Source: Vigna angularis (lineage: Eukaryota; Streptophyta; Magnoliopsida; Fabales; Fabaceae). From it: a stretch of 64,000 nt of DNA. A program made the position numbers and the translations under genes. How positions within the stretch are numbered: position 1 is the stretch's first letter; each line of letters opens with the position of its first letter. The notes below the pieces were generated by a model that worked only from the letters and a program-made list of their open reading frames with translations, searched no databases and was not told the DNA's origin. This document shows, in pieces, positions 36,044-46,885 of the stretch. The stretch covers positions 806,001-870,000 of the forward strand of contig NC_068972.1 of NCBI RefSeq assembly GCF_016808095.1, given 5' to 3'.

Positions 36044-37533
36044 TTATATGTCAAGAAGCCTAAAAGACTCTGCTACCACTTTAAGCTCATCTCGTACTCT
36101 TTTCCATCGCCTTTCGTTGGCTCCCACAATTAACGTGTAGTACCTTCCTGCAAAAGGTGCACCTTCTTTGTTAGGTATATAACCCTATGAAGGTCACAAA
36201 TTCACATAGCTGCCATGGCAGGTTACTCACCATTTCCTATGGCAATTGTTGCAAAGGAGCCACTAGCATAGTTTGGTGATGTAAGTATGTATTCAAAGGT
36301 ATAGTAATGTTTTCCATCTATGGTTCGCTGCATTCACAAGTCAAAAATAGTTGTTAATTCATTAATGACCATCAAAATCTTAGACACATATTTAATACAA
36401 AAAAACATTGTCAAGAAATTAAGAAAGAAGAAACCTCCTCCATGCCATTTATTGTTGGTCTTTGGTTTGGTGCAGCATATCTATGCTTCACCAAATAGTA
36501 TACTACCTGATTCAGATACAAACTGGTTTAGTACAAAGTAGACTGCAGAGTTTACAAAAAACATCAGAACACAGTTTTCCAGCATCACCTCTTCCATAGG
36601 ACCCAAATCTCGGATGTCTTTCTTCTCTGTTGGTATAAATCTCACCCTTACATTCTGCAACTGTAGGACTTTGTCTTTGAAGGCAGAATCATGAGCCAAA
36701 AAGTCAAATTCCTAGGGAGATGAGACATTCAAACTTGCAGAAAATTATATGGTTGTGACCAGAGTTTCTGATAAGATTAACGTGGTTCTTATTTCTTACC
36801 TTCCACTCTCTGGGATATACGTAAGAATACCCATCTTCATAGTCCACAAAAGCTTGGTATCTGTCTGGTTTTTCTACAGGACGAAGAGTAATGCAATTCC
36901 AAAATTTCAGAAGACCATGTTATGACTAGTCTCTCGGTTTATCAAAAGATCCTTTTAGTGAAATGAAACTTAATAACACAAAATATGATCACATTAGCAG
37001 GCGTGAATACCTTGAGCAAATACCAAATTTGTCAGTTGTAAATTTGCAGTTAAAGCTCCAACTCCCAGCAATAGCGGTCTTCTCTGGCAGTGGCCTGAAA
37101 ATCACACAAGACATTCCATAAGTTTTTTCAACATCTTTAGACTCAATCACCTTACGAGTTGTTGTCCGTGATTTAGTCTGACACATGAGAGAATGAAAAG
37201 AAAATGAATATTTAAACTGCTTTAGACTTCTACTTCTTATATGAGACAATTGGGTATGGTAGAAACACTAGAAAATAGTTCAAGGTTCTTACTTTCTCCA
37301 CTGGATATTGTCTCCAATGCACAAAAGGCAGTGTTGTTGGAAGAGCAAATTGCAGTATTGCGAAGCAAATAGTTAGAATGTGGGAAGTTTAGCTGAAACA
37401 GTGGAAAGTAGAGTGCATGAACATGAGTTTTGTGTAGAGAATGTTGTGTTTATGAATAGAAAGAATTAGTGTGACAGACCTTAGGGGAGAATGAGGGTGA
37501 AATCCAAGTCAAAGAGCATGAAGAAAGTACCAT
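36044..37533 (-). CDS. PNSL1: PsbP-like thylakoid lumen protein, PNSL1/PPL2 type, 8 exons
   Basis: PNSL1 (PPL2) is a lumenal subunit of the chloroplast NDH complex in cyclic electron flow. Exons in coding order: 37533-37480, 37392-37293, 37094-37011, 36873-36800, 36711-36589, 36506-36435, 36327-36231, 36147-36044. All junctions are GT-AG, phases agree, no stops: 235 residues, close to the Arabidopsis protein (about 238 from memory). Start MVLSSCSLTWISP and a Ser/Asn-rich stretch suit a plastid transit peptide. RRPLLLGVGALTANL (about residues 39-53), ending VFAQ, suits a twin-arginine thylakoid signal. The PsbP domain follows: FVDYEDGYSYVYPREWK, LQNVRVRFIPTEKKDI, YYTLIVGANERRW, end VVAESFRLLDI. 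VRVRFIPTEKKDIRDLGPMEE favours PNSL1 over PPL1. It is the only minus-strand gene recognised in the window. Confidence 0.92.
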
Positions 37534-38749
37534 ACTTCACAGTGGTTTAGAGCTTCACTTCTGAGATAGTGTATGCAGTATGATAGAATTTATGCTTCTG
37601 ACCTTATATCACAACCAAGCATTTTCTTTCTCCTTTTCTTTAAACATCTCTCAATGGATAATGCCGGTTATGCCACAACGGGACAATCACTTTTACTTCT
37701 TGCACCTCCACAGTTCCCGTGTCCCTCCAATTTCAAGTTTTTTGGAATGACATTTTCGGAACAAGTTTTTTTTTTCACGTTTTCTCTTTTAATCATTTTT
37801 CCTATCTTCTTCTTCCTCTATTATTTCTTTACAGTAGCAGTGATTATAAAAACAGTGGCAACAAAAACAATAGTATGGTGCAATAGTGAAAAAATGTGAG
37901 TCTTTTTCTGTTATTATAGAGTTGCAATTAGTAATTATGAGAGGATTTAAAAAATTTGTTTTATTTTTTGACAATTTTTTTATACATAAAAAATATTACA
38001 AAAATTATTAAATTATGTAAAATCTATACAAATAAACATTTACAATATTCAGAAATTAAAATCTAAAAAAAAATAATAAACTAAAAACAAATTTGTGATT
38101 GTTGCTATTTTCATCTTTTTTTTTCTATTGCAAACATTGTCAATATTTTTTAGAACTTTTAACAAAATTACTTTTTTACGGTCAGAGAAATTTTCATATA
38201 AAAGAAAAAGAATGGAAAGAAAGTGTGAAGAATACCAGTATATATATAATCACAACTCTTATCAACGGATCCATTGTTTAATATTTTTTATTTAATTATT
38301 TTTTTCAAAATTCACTATCAATTAGAAGTTTTTTACATATTAAAAATATTAATTCTAACAGATTTGTCATGAATAATTATAGTGATAAGAAATTATAATT
38401 TAATGCAAATTGAAACATTTTATGCAAGTTGATCTTTTATTTTAGATATAATATCTTGAGATGGATGTGATAATTGAGAATGACCTTGATAATATGCAAA
38501 CAAAGAAGAAAGGTCAACCTATTAATTTGAATAGACATTAAACAATATTAAAATCAAACAATTTATCATAATTTTATAATTGGACCACAATTTTAAAGTC
38601 AAACATTAATTGATAAATGTTTGAACTAATTTTCAGTTTAGACAAACTATTTTTTATTTTAATGTAATTTTTAATAAATTATTGCAGTTCAATTAATTTT
38701 GTTCACTGTGATGAGAACAAATTGTACTAATTAATTAATTTAACCTTAG
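37534..38749. other. Spacer between the PsbP-like gene and the aquaporin remnant
   Basis: The first 300 bases are the upstream region of the minus-strand PsbP-like gene. The remainder is AT-rich. Open frames at 37573 and 38095 give Phe/Leu-rich, low-complexity translations and are not called. No further aquaporin exon was found here. Confidence 0.5.
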
Positions 38750-38933
38750 GAAACAGGGTCTTATTTCACTGTTGGCAATTGGGCTTGTTGTGGGTGCTAA
38801 CATCGTGGTTGGTGGGGTTTTTGATGAAACATCAATGAATCCAGCTGTGTCATTTGGGCCTGTTCTGGTTAGCTCGTCATGGACTCATCACGGCGTCTAT
38901 TGGTTGGGCCCATTAATTGATTCAGCTGCTTAG
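38750..38933 (+). pseudogene. Decayed tonoplast aquaporin (TIP) exon
   Basis: After an intact acceptor (AACCTTAG), the frame [20 protein letters not shown] continues [11 protein letters not shown], then [12 protein letters not shown] and a TAG. It covers the second NPA motif and the last helix region of a TIP-type major intrinsic protein. The protein is cut off after VYWLGPLI, where functional TIPs continue through the final helix. No upstream exon with the first NPA motif is present. The acceptor shows that it came from genomic DNA, not a processed transcript. A Mutator-like element is inserted 31 bases downstream. Confidence 0.85.
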
Positions 38934-38964
38934 AATGTTTAGAATGTTGTAGTTATATACTCAA

Positions 38965-39845
38965 GGGGGTTGCTCCCTCCACCACTCCAAGTGTTTCTGC
39001 ACTTTTTCACTATTTTCTTTTATTTCAAAAATATTGTACACCTCTTCATTATTTTTTTTTATTCCAAAAATACCTTACACCTTTTCACTATCCTCAACAA
39101 TATTTCTCTTTCTCTCTGCATTAATGGAGCATTCATGTGGCTTAGATTTAAACTTGTGATATATTGCAAAATATAAAATTCAGAGGAAACTTCAATATTA
39201 GTGCTTCTAGCACTTCCATTTTATAAACTTAAAAATTAGATGCAAATACAAAATAATAAACATAATAATATTAATAGTAAATAATATATTATTATTATAT
39301 ACTGACTTTATAATGACGAAAGAACTAAATAAATTTCAAATCTTTAACAAATAAATTTTCTTTTATATTTTAAGTATTTAATAATATATTTATATTATTT
39401 ATCTAATAAATTAAATACTTTATTTAAGTTATTTGGGTCAAACATGTCAGTAAGTTAAAACATAATATAATGTTAAAAATTATAGATATTAAATGTAAAA
39501 TAAAAACACACATATATATAAATATTTTTCTAGAAATTTAGAATAAAATTTTACCATTTATTAAGTAATTTGAAGAAAAAAAATATATTGAACAGTGAAA
39601 ATAAGATTGAATCAAACTTATTTAAGGGAAAGTGTAAATAAAATTTTGCAATATATCATAAGTTAAAACCTGAGTCATGTGAATGCTCCATTAATGTGGA
39701 GAGAGAAAGATTGTTGAATATAGTGGAGAAGTATAGGATATTTTTGGAATAAAAGAAAATAATAGAAAGATGTAGAGTATTTTTAGAATAAAAAAAAATA
39801 ATAAAGAGGCGCAGTGCACTTGAGGTGGTAGAGGGAGCAACACCC
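38965..39845. mobile_element. Mutator-like (MULE) non-autonomous element, 881 bp, with 9-bp target duplication
   Basis: A perfect 9-bp direct repeat TATACTCAA (38956-38964 and 39846-39854) flanks the element. The ends are inverted repeats of about 210 bases: left GGGGGTTGCTCCCTCCACCA, right in reverse GGGTGTTGCTCCCTCTACCA. They run inward through a (T/A)-rich zone to TTTTGCAATATATCA near 39640. The centre is AT-rich and non-coding. Long TIRs plus a 9-bp duplication indicate a Mutator-like element, different in sequence from the one at 20132. Confidence 0.9.
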
Positions 39846-39854
39846 TATACTCAA

Positions 39855-41002
39855 AATTCTTATGTGGATGAAAAGGACATTCCAGTGATAAAGGTCCACT
39901 TAGTTTCTTCATTAATTTTAAACCAAATTGAAAAAGATGGAAAATAAATACTTGCATTAATTCGGTAATTACTTCTTACACACGTCTTGTAATACTTAAG
40001 CTATTTTAAATTGACGATTAAAGTATGTTTAGCCTTTTCAAAACTATGATTAAATAATTAAGAACACAATAATCAATTAACAAAAATAAATAACATGATT
40101 CAGCTTTCACTGCATGTCTCTTGCCATGTGATTATGATTCAATACGCAGGCATCAATGTTCTTTTTTATTCTTGAAAATATTTTAGCAAACCCAAAGCAT
40201 AGTATAAAAAAAAATTATATATATCCTACCCAACTATTTCATACGGTGCAAGAACATCTATTATTAAAATTTTGATAATTTTATTTTTTTTAAAGAGTCA
40301 TTAAATGTTTTTTAACGGTGTACAACAGACAAATTCCTTATTTAAACCATACATAAGTCTTAAGCTCTAAATACTAAAACTTATACTTATTTGTTTATAA
40401 ATAAATATCTTATTTCTTTTATTGAATATCAGAGAGATTATTTTTTTCTAAATCTCTCCTCACTTTTCAACATTTTATAAATTCATATGCTGCCACATGA
40501 AAGAAGACCACATAATGCACTGCACGCGGTTGGAAGAGGAATACCAGATCTATGAATATAAAATTCAAAACCTAAAATTATTTTGGGTAATTGGTTTTAG
40601 AGTAATACATTTATATATGCATTTTATCCTTGCATGATGGATATTTTATAAAATAAAAAAAGAAAATATATAGGTTTAAGTGGTATCTTTTAGTGGATTA
40701 TGTAATTAATTTTTAACAATTAAAACACAGTTAAAAATAATAGAAAAAGATGAATGAATATAATATCTTTATAAGAGACTAAAAAAAAAGTTGAAAAGAA
40801 CAAAGAGAGTATGAGGTTGTGAAATAAGCACATCCACACGTTCAAATCCATTTCAGTCCCATAAATTAATTAAGATAGTGAAATATGAAATAAGGTTAAA
40901 CACATATAGAGATGATGGTCCTAAGAACTGAATACAACCCAAAAATAAACACCAAAACAAGAACGCTGCATCAGTTTGAACACATGAATTCTAAGTTTTC
41001 TT
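39855..41002. other. AT-rich region upstream of the F-box gene
   Basis: No gene is seen. The last 200 bases before 41003 likely hold the F-box gene promoter and leader, but no clear TATA box was assigned. Confidence 0.5.
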
Positions 41003-42434
41003 ATGTTTCAACTTTCCCTTCTCATGGAGGATTTGTTCAGCAATTTGCCAGATGAAGTTCTAAGATCCATAGTTTCTTTTCTGCCAAATGAATCAATGCT
41101 ACAAACCAGCCTCATATCCATCAGGTGGAGAGACTTGTGGAACCAAGTTCTTGTCAGACATGGAACCACACAAGATGTAGCAGCTGCTGTTGTTCAATTT
41201 CTGGCTCGTTTTGAAGACCATGATCCACTAAAACATCCACGCAAGCTTCAATTTCACTTTGCTCAACACACTGCACTCTTTGCATCCATTGCAGCTGACA
41301 ACAAGCTTCTTCTTGATTTCCCTGCTGGGAACAAACACCTTGAGAAAAACTATGAACTTCACTTCATTCTCAACAAGGATCACATCACACACCACACTTT
41401 CCACCCCACTTTCATTGTCAAAACTCTCTATTTGAAAGCGGTGAGTCACTTGGCAAGTTCGGTGGCTTCCTCCATCGTTTCAACTTTGGAGCAGCTTGAG
41501 AAGTTGGTGATTGTTGAGTGCACTGGCTTGCAGTCTTTGTGCATTGAGTCTGAATCAAAGCTTCAGAAGTTAACCGTATTAGATTGCCCCCAGTTGAAGT
41601 TTCTCCATCTTAGAACTTCTAAGCTTAAAAATTTAACATACAGTGGACCTCTTCCAAGGATTTGGCCAGAATCTCATTTCAACCTGAGCCATGCCATGCT
41701 TGATTTCAGACAAGGACCAAGGTGTTCTGATTTTAAGGCTCAAGATTTCAATCAGACTCTGTTAACAATAAAGAATTGTGAAACTCTAACTCTGTGTGAG
41801 TGGACTTTTGAGGTATGCATGTGTTACTTACCATGAACTATTGCTGGTTTAACAAAATTATCAAGTGAATTTAGCAGTGTATTATAATGCAGCAGTTCAT
41901 GAATTTAGGATATTAAATCTTTAGTATACACAACCTATGACTCTGAAAGTTTTCTTTTTTCTTGTAGACATTGGTATGGCCATCGATTTCTCCAACTGGG
42001 AACTTCATATTTTATAAGATACGAGAGCTATGGTGGATTCACAATTATAAGACTGAAAACAGCATCGATGCCTTGGTCTGCTTTTTGAAATTATGCCCTG
42101 CCTTGGAGCAACTTTTTGTGACGGTAGATGCGTATTGAAATCAATTGAAGCTCTTGTTTTGCTAGTCTAAACTTCAATTTCTGACTCTTTTTTTTCTGTC
42201 ACTGTATGAAAGTAGAATGATTCTACAAGCTATTCGACTCAAGAGACCAAATCAAGTTTAACACAAGCAACTAGATATATAAAATTGGAGCATCTGAGAG
42301 GGATAAAGTTTACGGGATTTGCTAATAGAGTTGATGAAATTTCAGTGGCAAAAACATTGATTCAGTTAATCAGAGAAGAGCCTCCAAAAATAGAGACATC
42401 AGATGGGACCTACTTTGATATTTTGATGCTGTGA
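41003..42434 (+). CDS. F-box protein with LRR/FBD-like region, 3 exons
   Basis: F-box proteins are substrate adaptors of SCF ubiquitin ligases. Exons 41003-41812, 41968-42123 and 42216-42434 (GT-AG) give 394 residues, or 387 if the Met at 41024 is used. The second Met directly precedes the F-box (FSNLPDEVLRSIVSFLPNES, ending WRDLWNQ) and fits the family better. After it come leucine-rich segments (TLYLKAVSHL, LEKLVIVECTGLQSLCIES, LKFLHLRTSKLKNLTYSG) and a C-terminal region with LVCFLKLCPALEQLFV and HLRGIKFTGFANRVDEISVA, as in FBD-type F-box proteins. Position next to ABCB and PNSL1 matches Arabidopsis At2g39490 (recall). The substrate is unknown. Confidence 0.9.
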
Positions 42435-42966
42435 TAGTTTAAGGAAAATCATATCAGAAGTCAGTTTAGAGGGTTTTATGGCTCAGAGGTTGAATATATA
42501 TAATATTAGGTAATTAATATTTATTGTTATATAACATTTATTATTATTAATTTTTAATAGCTATATTGAATGATTCTTAATATATTTTTATAAGTCGTTG
42601 AACATTAAATTAATTTATATTCTTCTTGCTTTATAATTAATGTGCACAATTCACATTTTATAATATAGTCCAAATACCAAATGGTTTAAGTTATTCTGCA
42701 CTTGTACAATTTCTTTATGAACCTCAGGGATTTTTAAATTAACCATTTTACTTTTCAAAATCACTATTTGTTTTAAATTTTTTTTTAAAATAAGATTTTC
42801 AGATTTTCAAAATGTATGAAATTTATTTCGGAACAAGATTTTAGAATAATTTTTACAAAATGTATATAATATGTTAGTGTGGGTTGTAATTAGTAATTGT
42901 AGGAGTGCAGGAAGGAATAACTAATGGGTTTTGCTCAAGGCAATAAGTAACTTGTGGCCTTTCCGA
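42435..42966. other. AT-rich spacer between the F-box and RNA-binding protein genes
   Basis: 3' region of the F-box gene, very AT-rich, with no gene. Confidence 0.5.
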
Positions 42967-43046
42967 AGCCCAAAAGAACAAAAGCCTTGTTCAATATACC
43001 CTCCGAGTGTTTACGGCGTCGTTTGCTGCATCTTCCCTAAAACCCT
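42967..43046 (+). promoter_or_regulatory. Site II and telo-box promoter elements of the RNA-binding protein gene
   Basis: AGCCCA (42967-42972), which is the reverse complement of the TGGGCT site II element, and AAACCCT (43040-43046), a telo-box, lie 145 and 72 bases before the start codon. This pair is known from promoters of plant translation and ribosome-biogenesis genes expressed in dividing cells. It fits the nucleolin-like product. Motif evidence only. Confidence 0.5.
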
Positions 43047-43111
43047 TTTGTTTGTGACTCTGTGTCGAGGGTTTGAGAGTGGGGTTGCAGCCATAACCCG
43101 GGGCTGGGAAA

Positions 43112-44697
43112 ATGGTTCTATCAAACAAGAAACTGAAGCTTAAGCTCAGAGCTGAATTGGACCAACAACAGAATAATATCAAGGAAGTTCCTTCATCTTC
43201 GAACTCTCTCAAATCTCTTTTGGACGCTGCCGCCCCCACACCCAGATTGTCCAAGCGAGACAAACACCGAAAGCTTCGATCTTCCGAACACCCTCCAAAA
43301 GAAGCCAACAAGGAAACTGAAACTGAAACAGAGGGTTCAGCCAATAAGAAAAACAAGAAGAGAAAGAGGAAGGTAGAGGGCGATGACGTGGCAGATGGAG
43401 TTCCCGACAACACACCACAGAAAAACAGCAAGAAGAAGAAAAAGAAGAAGAAGCTGAAGAAGAACAAGAAAAAGCCCAAAACCGTGGAGGAAAATGGCTC
43501 TAATGGTGGAGGGGAAGTGCCTGAGGCTACAGTGTTAACCAAGACCAATACAACTACCAGGTTATAATAAAATTATTACATTATGAATAACGCTGTTTCA
43601 TATGAGTGAGATTTTTGTTTTATAATGTTTGCGTTCTGTGATGTGTATTCAGTCAAGACAATGGTGATGTTCCTACAAAGGTTTATGTTGGAGGAATTCC
43701 TTATTATTCAACCGAGGATGATATTCGAAGTTATTTTGAAAGCTGTGGCACCATAACTGAAGTTGATTGCATGTATTTTCCTGAAAGTGGCAAGTTTAGA
43801 GGGATTGCCATTATTAGTTTTAAGGTGAGTGACGAATAATGCACTATTCCTGAAAGTGTTACTTTATTTTTGGTGTTCTTCAATTTCGACTTGAATTGAG
43901 AAACCTCTTTTTAGGTTATTTCTTCTTCCCTCACTAGTTATGTTATTTCTTAAGTTATACTTCACTTTGGTAGTAGAAGCATGTCCACAACTTACTGACA
44001 ATTTTGTGGCACTGTTCCTGCAGACCGAAGCAGCAGCTAAACGGGCATTGGCTCTTGATGGAGCTGACATGTTAGTAACACTGACAATTTTCTTTCTTGC
44101 TTTCATGATTTACTGTTTTTGCGCATTTCTCATGAAACATTAATGTGTAACAGGGGAGGACTCTTTCTTAAAATCCAACCATATAAAGCAGCGCGAGCCA
44201 ATAAAACATCGGATTTTGCTCCAGAAATTTTGGAGGGGTACAATAGAGTATATGTTGGGAATTTGTCATGGGATATAACAGAGGAAGAACTGAGGAAATT
44301 CTTCAATAATTGTGAGATAACGTCTATTCGATTTGGTATGGATAAGGAGACGGGAGAGTTTCGAGGGTATGCCCATGTGGATTTCGGTGATAGTCAGTCA
44401 CTGAAAACAGCACTTACATTGGACCAAAATGTTTTGTTTGGGAGACCTGTCAGGATAAGTTGTGCAGTTCCTCTGATGAAAAAACCAGGAATTCGTAACA
44501 GCTCGGCAGTTAATGAAGCTAATGGTGATAAATCAACTTCCTCAGGAAGTGGCAAGATGAATGGAGCTGATGGTGATAAATCAAGTTCCACAGTAAGTGG
44601 GAAGATGAAGAGAAGGACGTGCTATGAATGTGGTGAGAAAGGACATGGTTTTTCGGAATGTCCTAAGAAACAAACAGGTGCTGCAACTACAACCTAA
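43112..44697 (+). CDS. PHIP1: Two-RRM, CCHC zinc-knuckle RNA-binding protein, PHIP1-like, 4 exons
   Basis: PHIP1 (phragmoplastin-interacting protein 1) binds RNA and is linked to the cell plate; related gar2/nucleolin-like proteins act in ribosome biogenesis. Exons 43112-43560, 43653-43824, 44024-44070 and 44154-44697 (GT-AG) give 403 residues. The N-terminal 150 residues are Lys-rich, including a run of Lys near residue 110-125 that suits a nuclear or nucleolar signal. RRM1 is at about 159-235 (VYVGGI, FRGIAIISF) and RRM2 at about 254-332 (VYVGNL, FRGYAHVDF). One zinc knuckle CYECGEKGHGFSEC is at 379-392. Arabidopsis PHIP1 is longer and has, from memory, several knuckles, so this copy is shorter. 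The ALDGADMGGLFLKIQ bridge supports the orthology. Confidence 0.92.
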
Positions 44698-45913
44698 AGC
44701 ATGTAGGAAAACTCAAACAGGTCAAGGTTCTTGTTACATTTGATTGTAGTTTATAGAATACCATAGTGCTGCATTCATAGATGATCGGGATCTTCAGTTT
44801 CTTACTTCCCCTTGTTATTTTGATAATTATTTTCCCCTCTTAAAATGGAAATTTTGTGTTTGCTGTAAGCAAAGGAAAGTAGGAGATGAAAAAGTTACTA
44901 ATAGTTTGAGATTTTGTTCACCGATAGATAAGACAATTTGGTGCGAATTAACAAACAGCAAATTCAAGCTTTCTTTTGTGTAGCATCTTATCCTGGTTAT
45001 CCTGGTTGTATCCTCATATTTAGATGTCTCCATTATCCTTGACTAGCTTTTTCTCATTCACGAGAAGATTTCTGAGCTTTGTACTTGTAAGGAAGATGAA
45101 AGTTTTATAAACGAATAAAAACTGAAGCACAGAACATGGAGGTGACAAGCCATTCATTCAGAGAGAGAAAATTGGCAGAGTGTAGGTGAGAATGGAGAAA
45201 ATCATACTTGTGGATGACTTAGTGATATTTTTTTTTGTAATAAACAAGGATGTATGTGTTTGAAAAAAAATATTAATGTGATTATCAGTAACTAAGAAAA
45301 TGACAATCATGCGAAGAAAGTTTGATTAGTCAATCGGTGCACGTTTAGGTGACAAACAAAACTTTGGTCCCTAAAGTCACATAAAAAAATTGAAAATGGA
45401 ACCAACTAGTTTTAGGTTTTATAATGAATTATAAAAGATTTTGTATCGAATTCAAACTCGGATTTAATTGAGGACCCCAATTATCAAAGCAAGAATGAAT
45501 TAACATGTAACTAATAGATCCTGCTACTTTATATGTCTCACTTTTCTCATCTCTCTTCTAGTAAACACATTAACTTTTTCATTAATCTTAAAAATGGATT
45601 ACAGATTATCATATTCTCCTTGCACTGCTTCTGTGTAAGGAATGTGCACCTAGCATTTCAAGAATCAACGACTACAAGATTGAAAAAAAATGATTAGATA
45701 GTTGATTAATCTAATGAAGAAGATTTGTCTTGTGATGATTATCACCTGACAGATACGAATGAGGGGTCTCCCTCCAAGTTTCTGCTTCCAATTCTGCATA
45801 GTACCTTAAAAGAAACTTATCCAAGCAATTATTATGGCTACTGCTTCAATGTCTGACAGTGATTCTCTGTATTTGGAAGGAAACTGTAGGATCTTACATC
45901 CACTCACAAATCT
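44698..45913. other. 3' region of the RNA-binding protein gene and spacer
   Basis: Contains a possible polyadenylation signal AATAAA at 45114-45119. The rest is AT-rich, without a supported gene. Confidence 0.5.
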
Positions 45914-46885
45914 AAGGGTGTGTTCTTTTGGAAGTATTTGGAGAGATGATTTGGGAGAGATGATTTGAGTGGATTTGAGGGTAATTTTTTAGTTGTTTTT
46001 TTGAGTAAATTTGTGGGTAATTGAGAATAGATTTAGAAGTAAAGTTTGTGAAAATTAGTGTAAAATTTGATTGATGTGACAGATTTAAAAAAATTGTTTA
46101 ATTGGTAAAAATTAAAAGTTGTCAAAATACCCCTAGTTATTAAATGAATATAAAATGATATTTGTTAATGTTATATTTAATTGTAAAAATATTTATAAAA
46201 AGTTAAAAATTTACTTAATTAATGAAATTAATTTTAAAAATGTAAAAAAAATTATAATTTAATAAAATGAAATTATTTTTAAATTTAATATTTTTTGTAA
46301 TATGATTTACCGAGTGGTATGACTTGATAATTGTTAATATTATTTAAATTATACTTCCTTCTTCTATTTAAATTATTAATATTATATACATTTCGCACCC
46401 ACACTCCACTTCCTCCTTCTACTTCTCTGCCCTTTCCCTTTCTCTTTATCCTTTCTTAAACCCCAACACTCAGCACATCGCATACCACTGCCTCTCATTC
46501 CCACACCACCAACATAATAAAATCATGCATAGTTATTGCGGGAACTCCCAGGGTCACGTCATGGGCACCTGCACATGCACCATGCTTCACACCGAACACG
46601 AAGTCTATTGTTCCTATACGCCCTCTCCTTCTTCTGCCAACTGTATGCTCTCCCTCGGTACCCCTTCCACGCGTTTCACCGAAGGCAAAGACTTACGAAA
46701 CCGCCACGAACCTCGCTCTTCTGTCACCAACTTTCGCTGGAACTTGAGAGTAAGAAGGACATTTGAAAGGGAATCCGCTCAAATCTTCGCAAAACAGTGA
46801 GATACCAAAAAGTCTTATATCTCGCAAATCTTCACAAATCTTTGCAAATCCTTCGTCGCAAATCCCTTTATGTGAACACGTTTTT
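45914..46885. mobile_element. Probable TIR transposon with uncertain ends
   Basis: The left part begins GGGTGTGTTCTTTTGGAAG and repeats GAGATGATTTG-type words. The right part, read in reverse, begins near GTGTTCACATAAAGGGATTT and repeats AGATTTGCGA/AGATTTGTGA words. The two ends are therefore loosely inverted, each with short internal repeats. The centre is very AT-rich (46080-46390), followed by a C-rich stretch and an open frame (46525-46800) with no known domain. No target duplication was found, so class and exact ends are uncertain. Confidence 0.4.

Noticed and set aside
42991..43548. 185-codon minus-strand frame opposite the PHIP1-like first exon
   Set aside because: Phe/Ser-rich mirror of the Lys-rich coding exon; a shadow.
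46525..46800. 91-codon frame within the probable TIR element
   Set aside because: No domain, no splice partner, and it sits inside repeat-like DNA.
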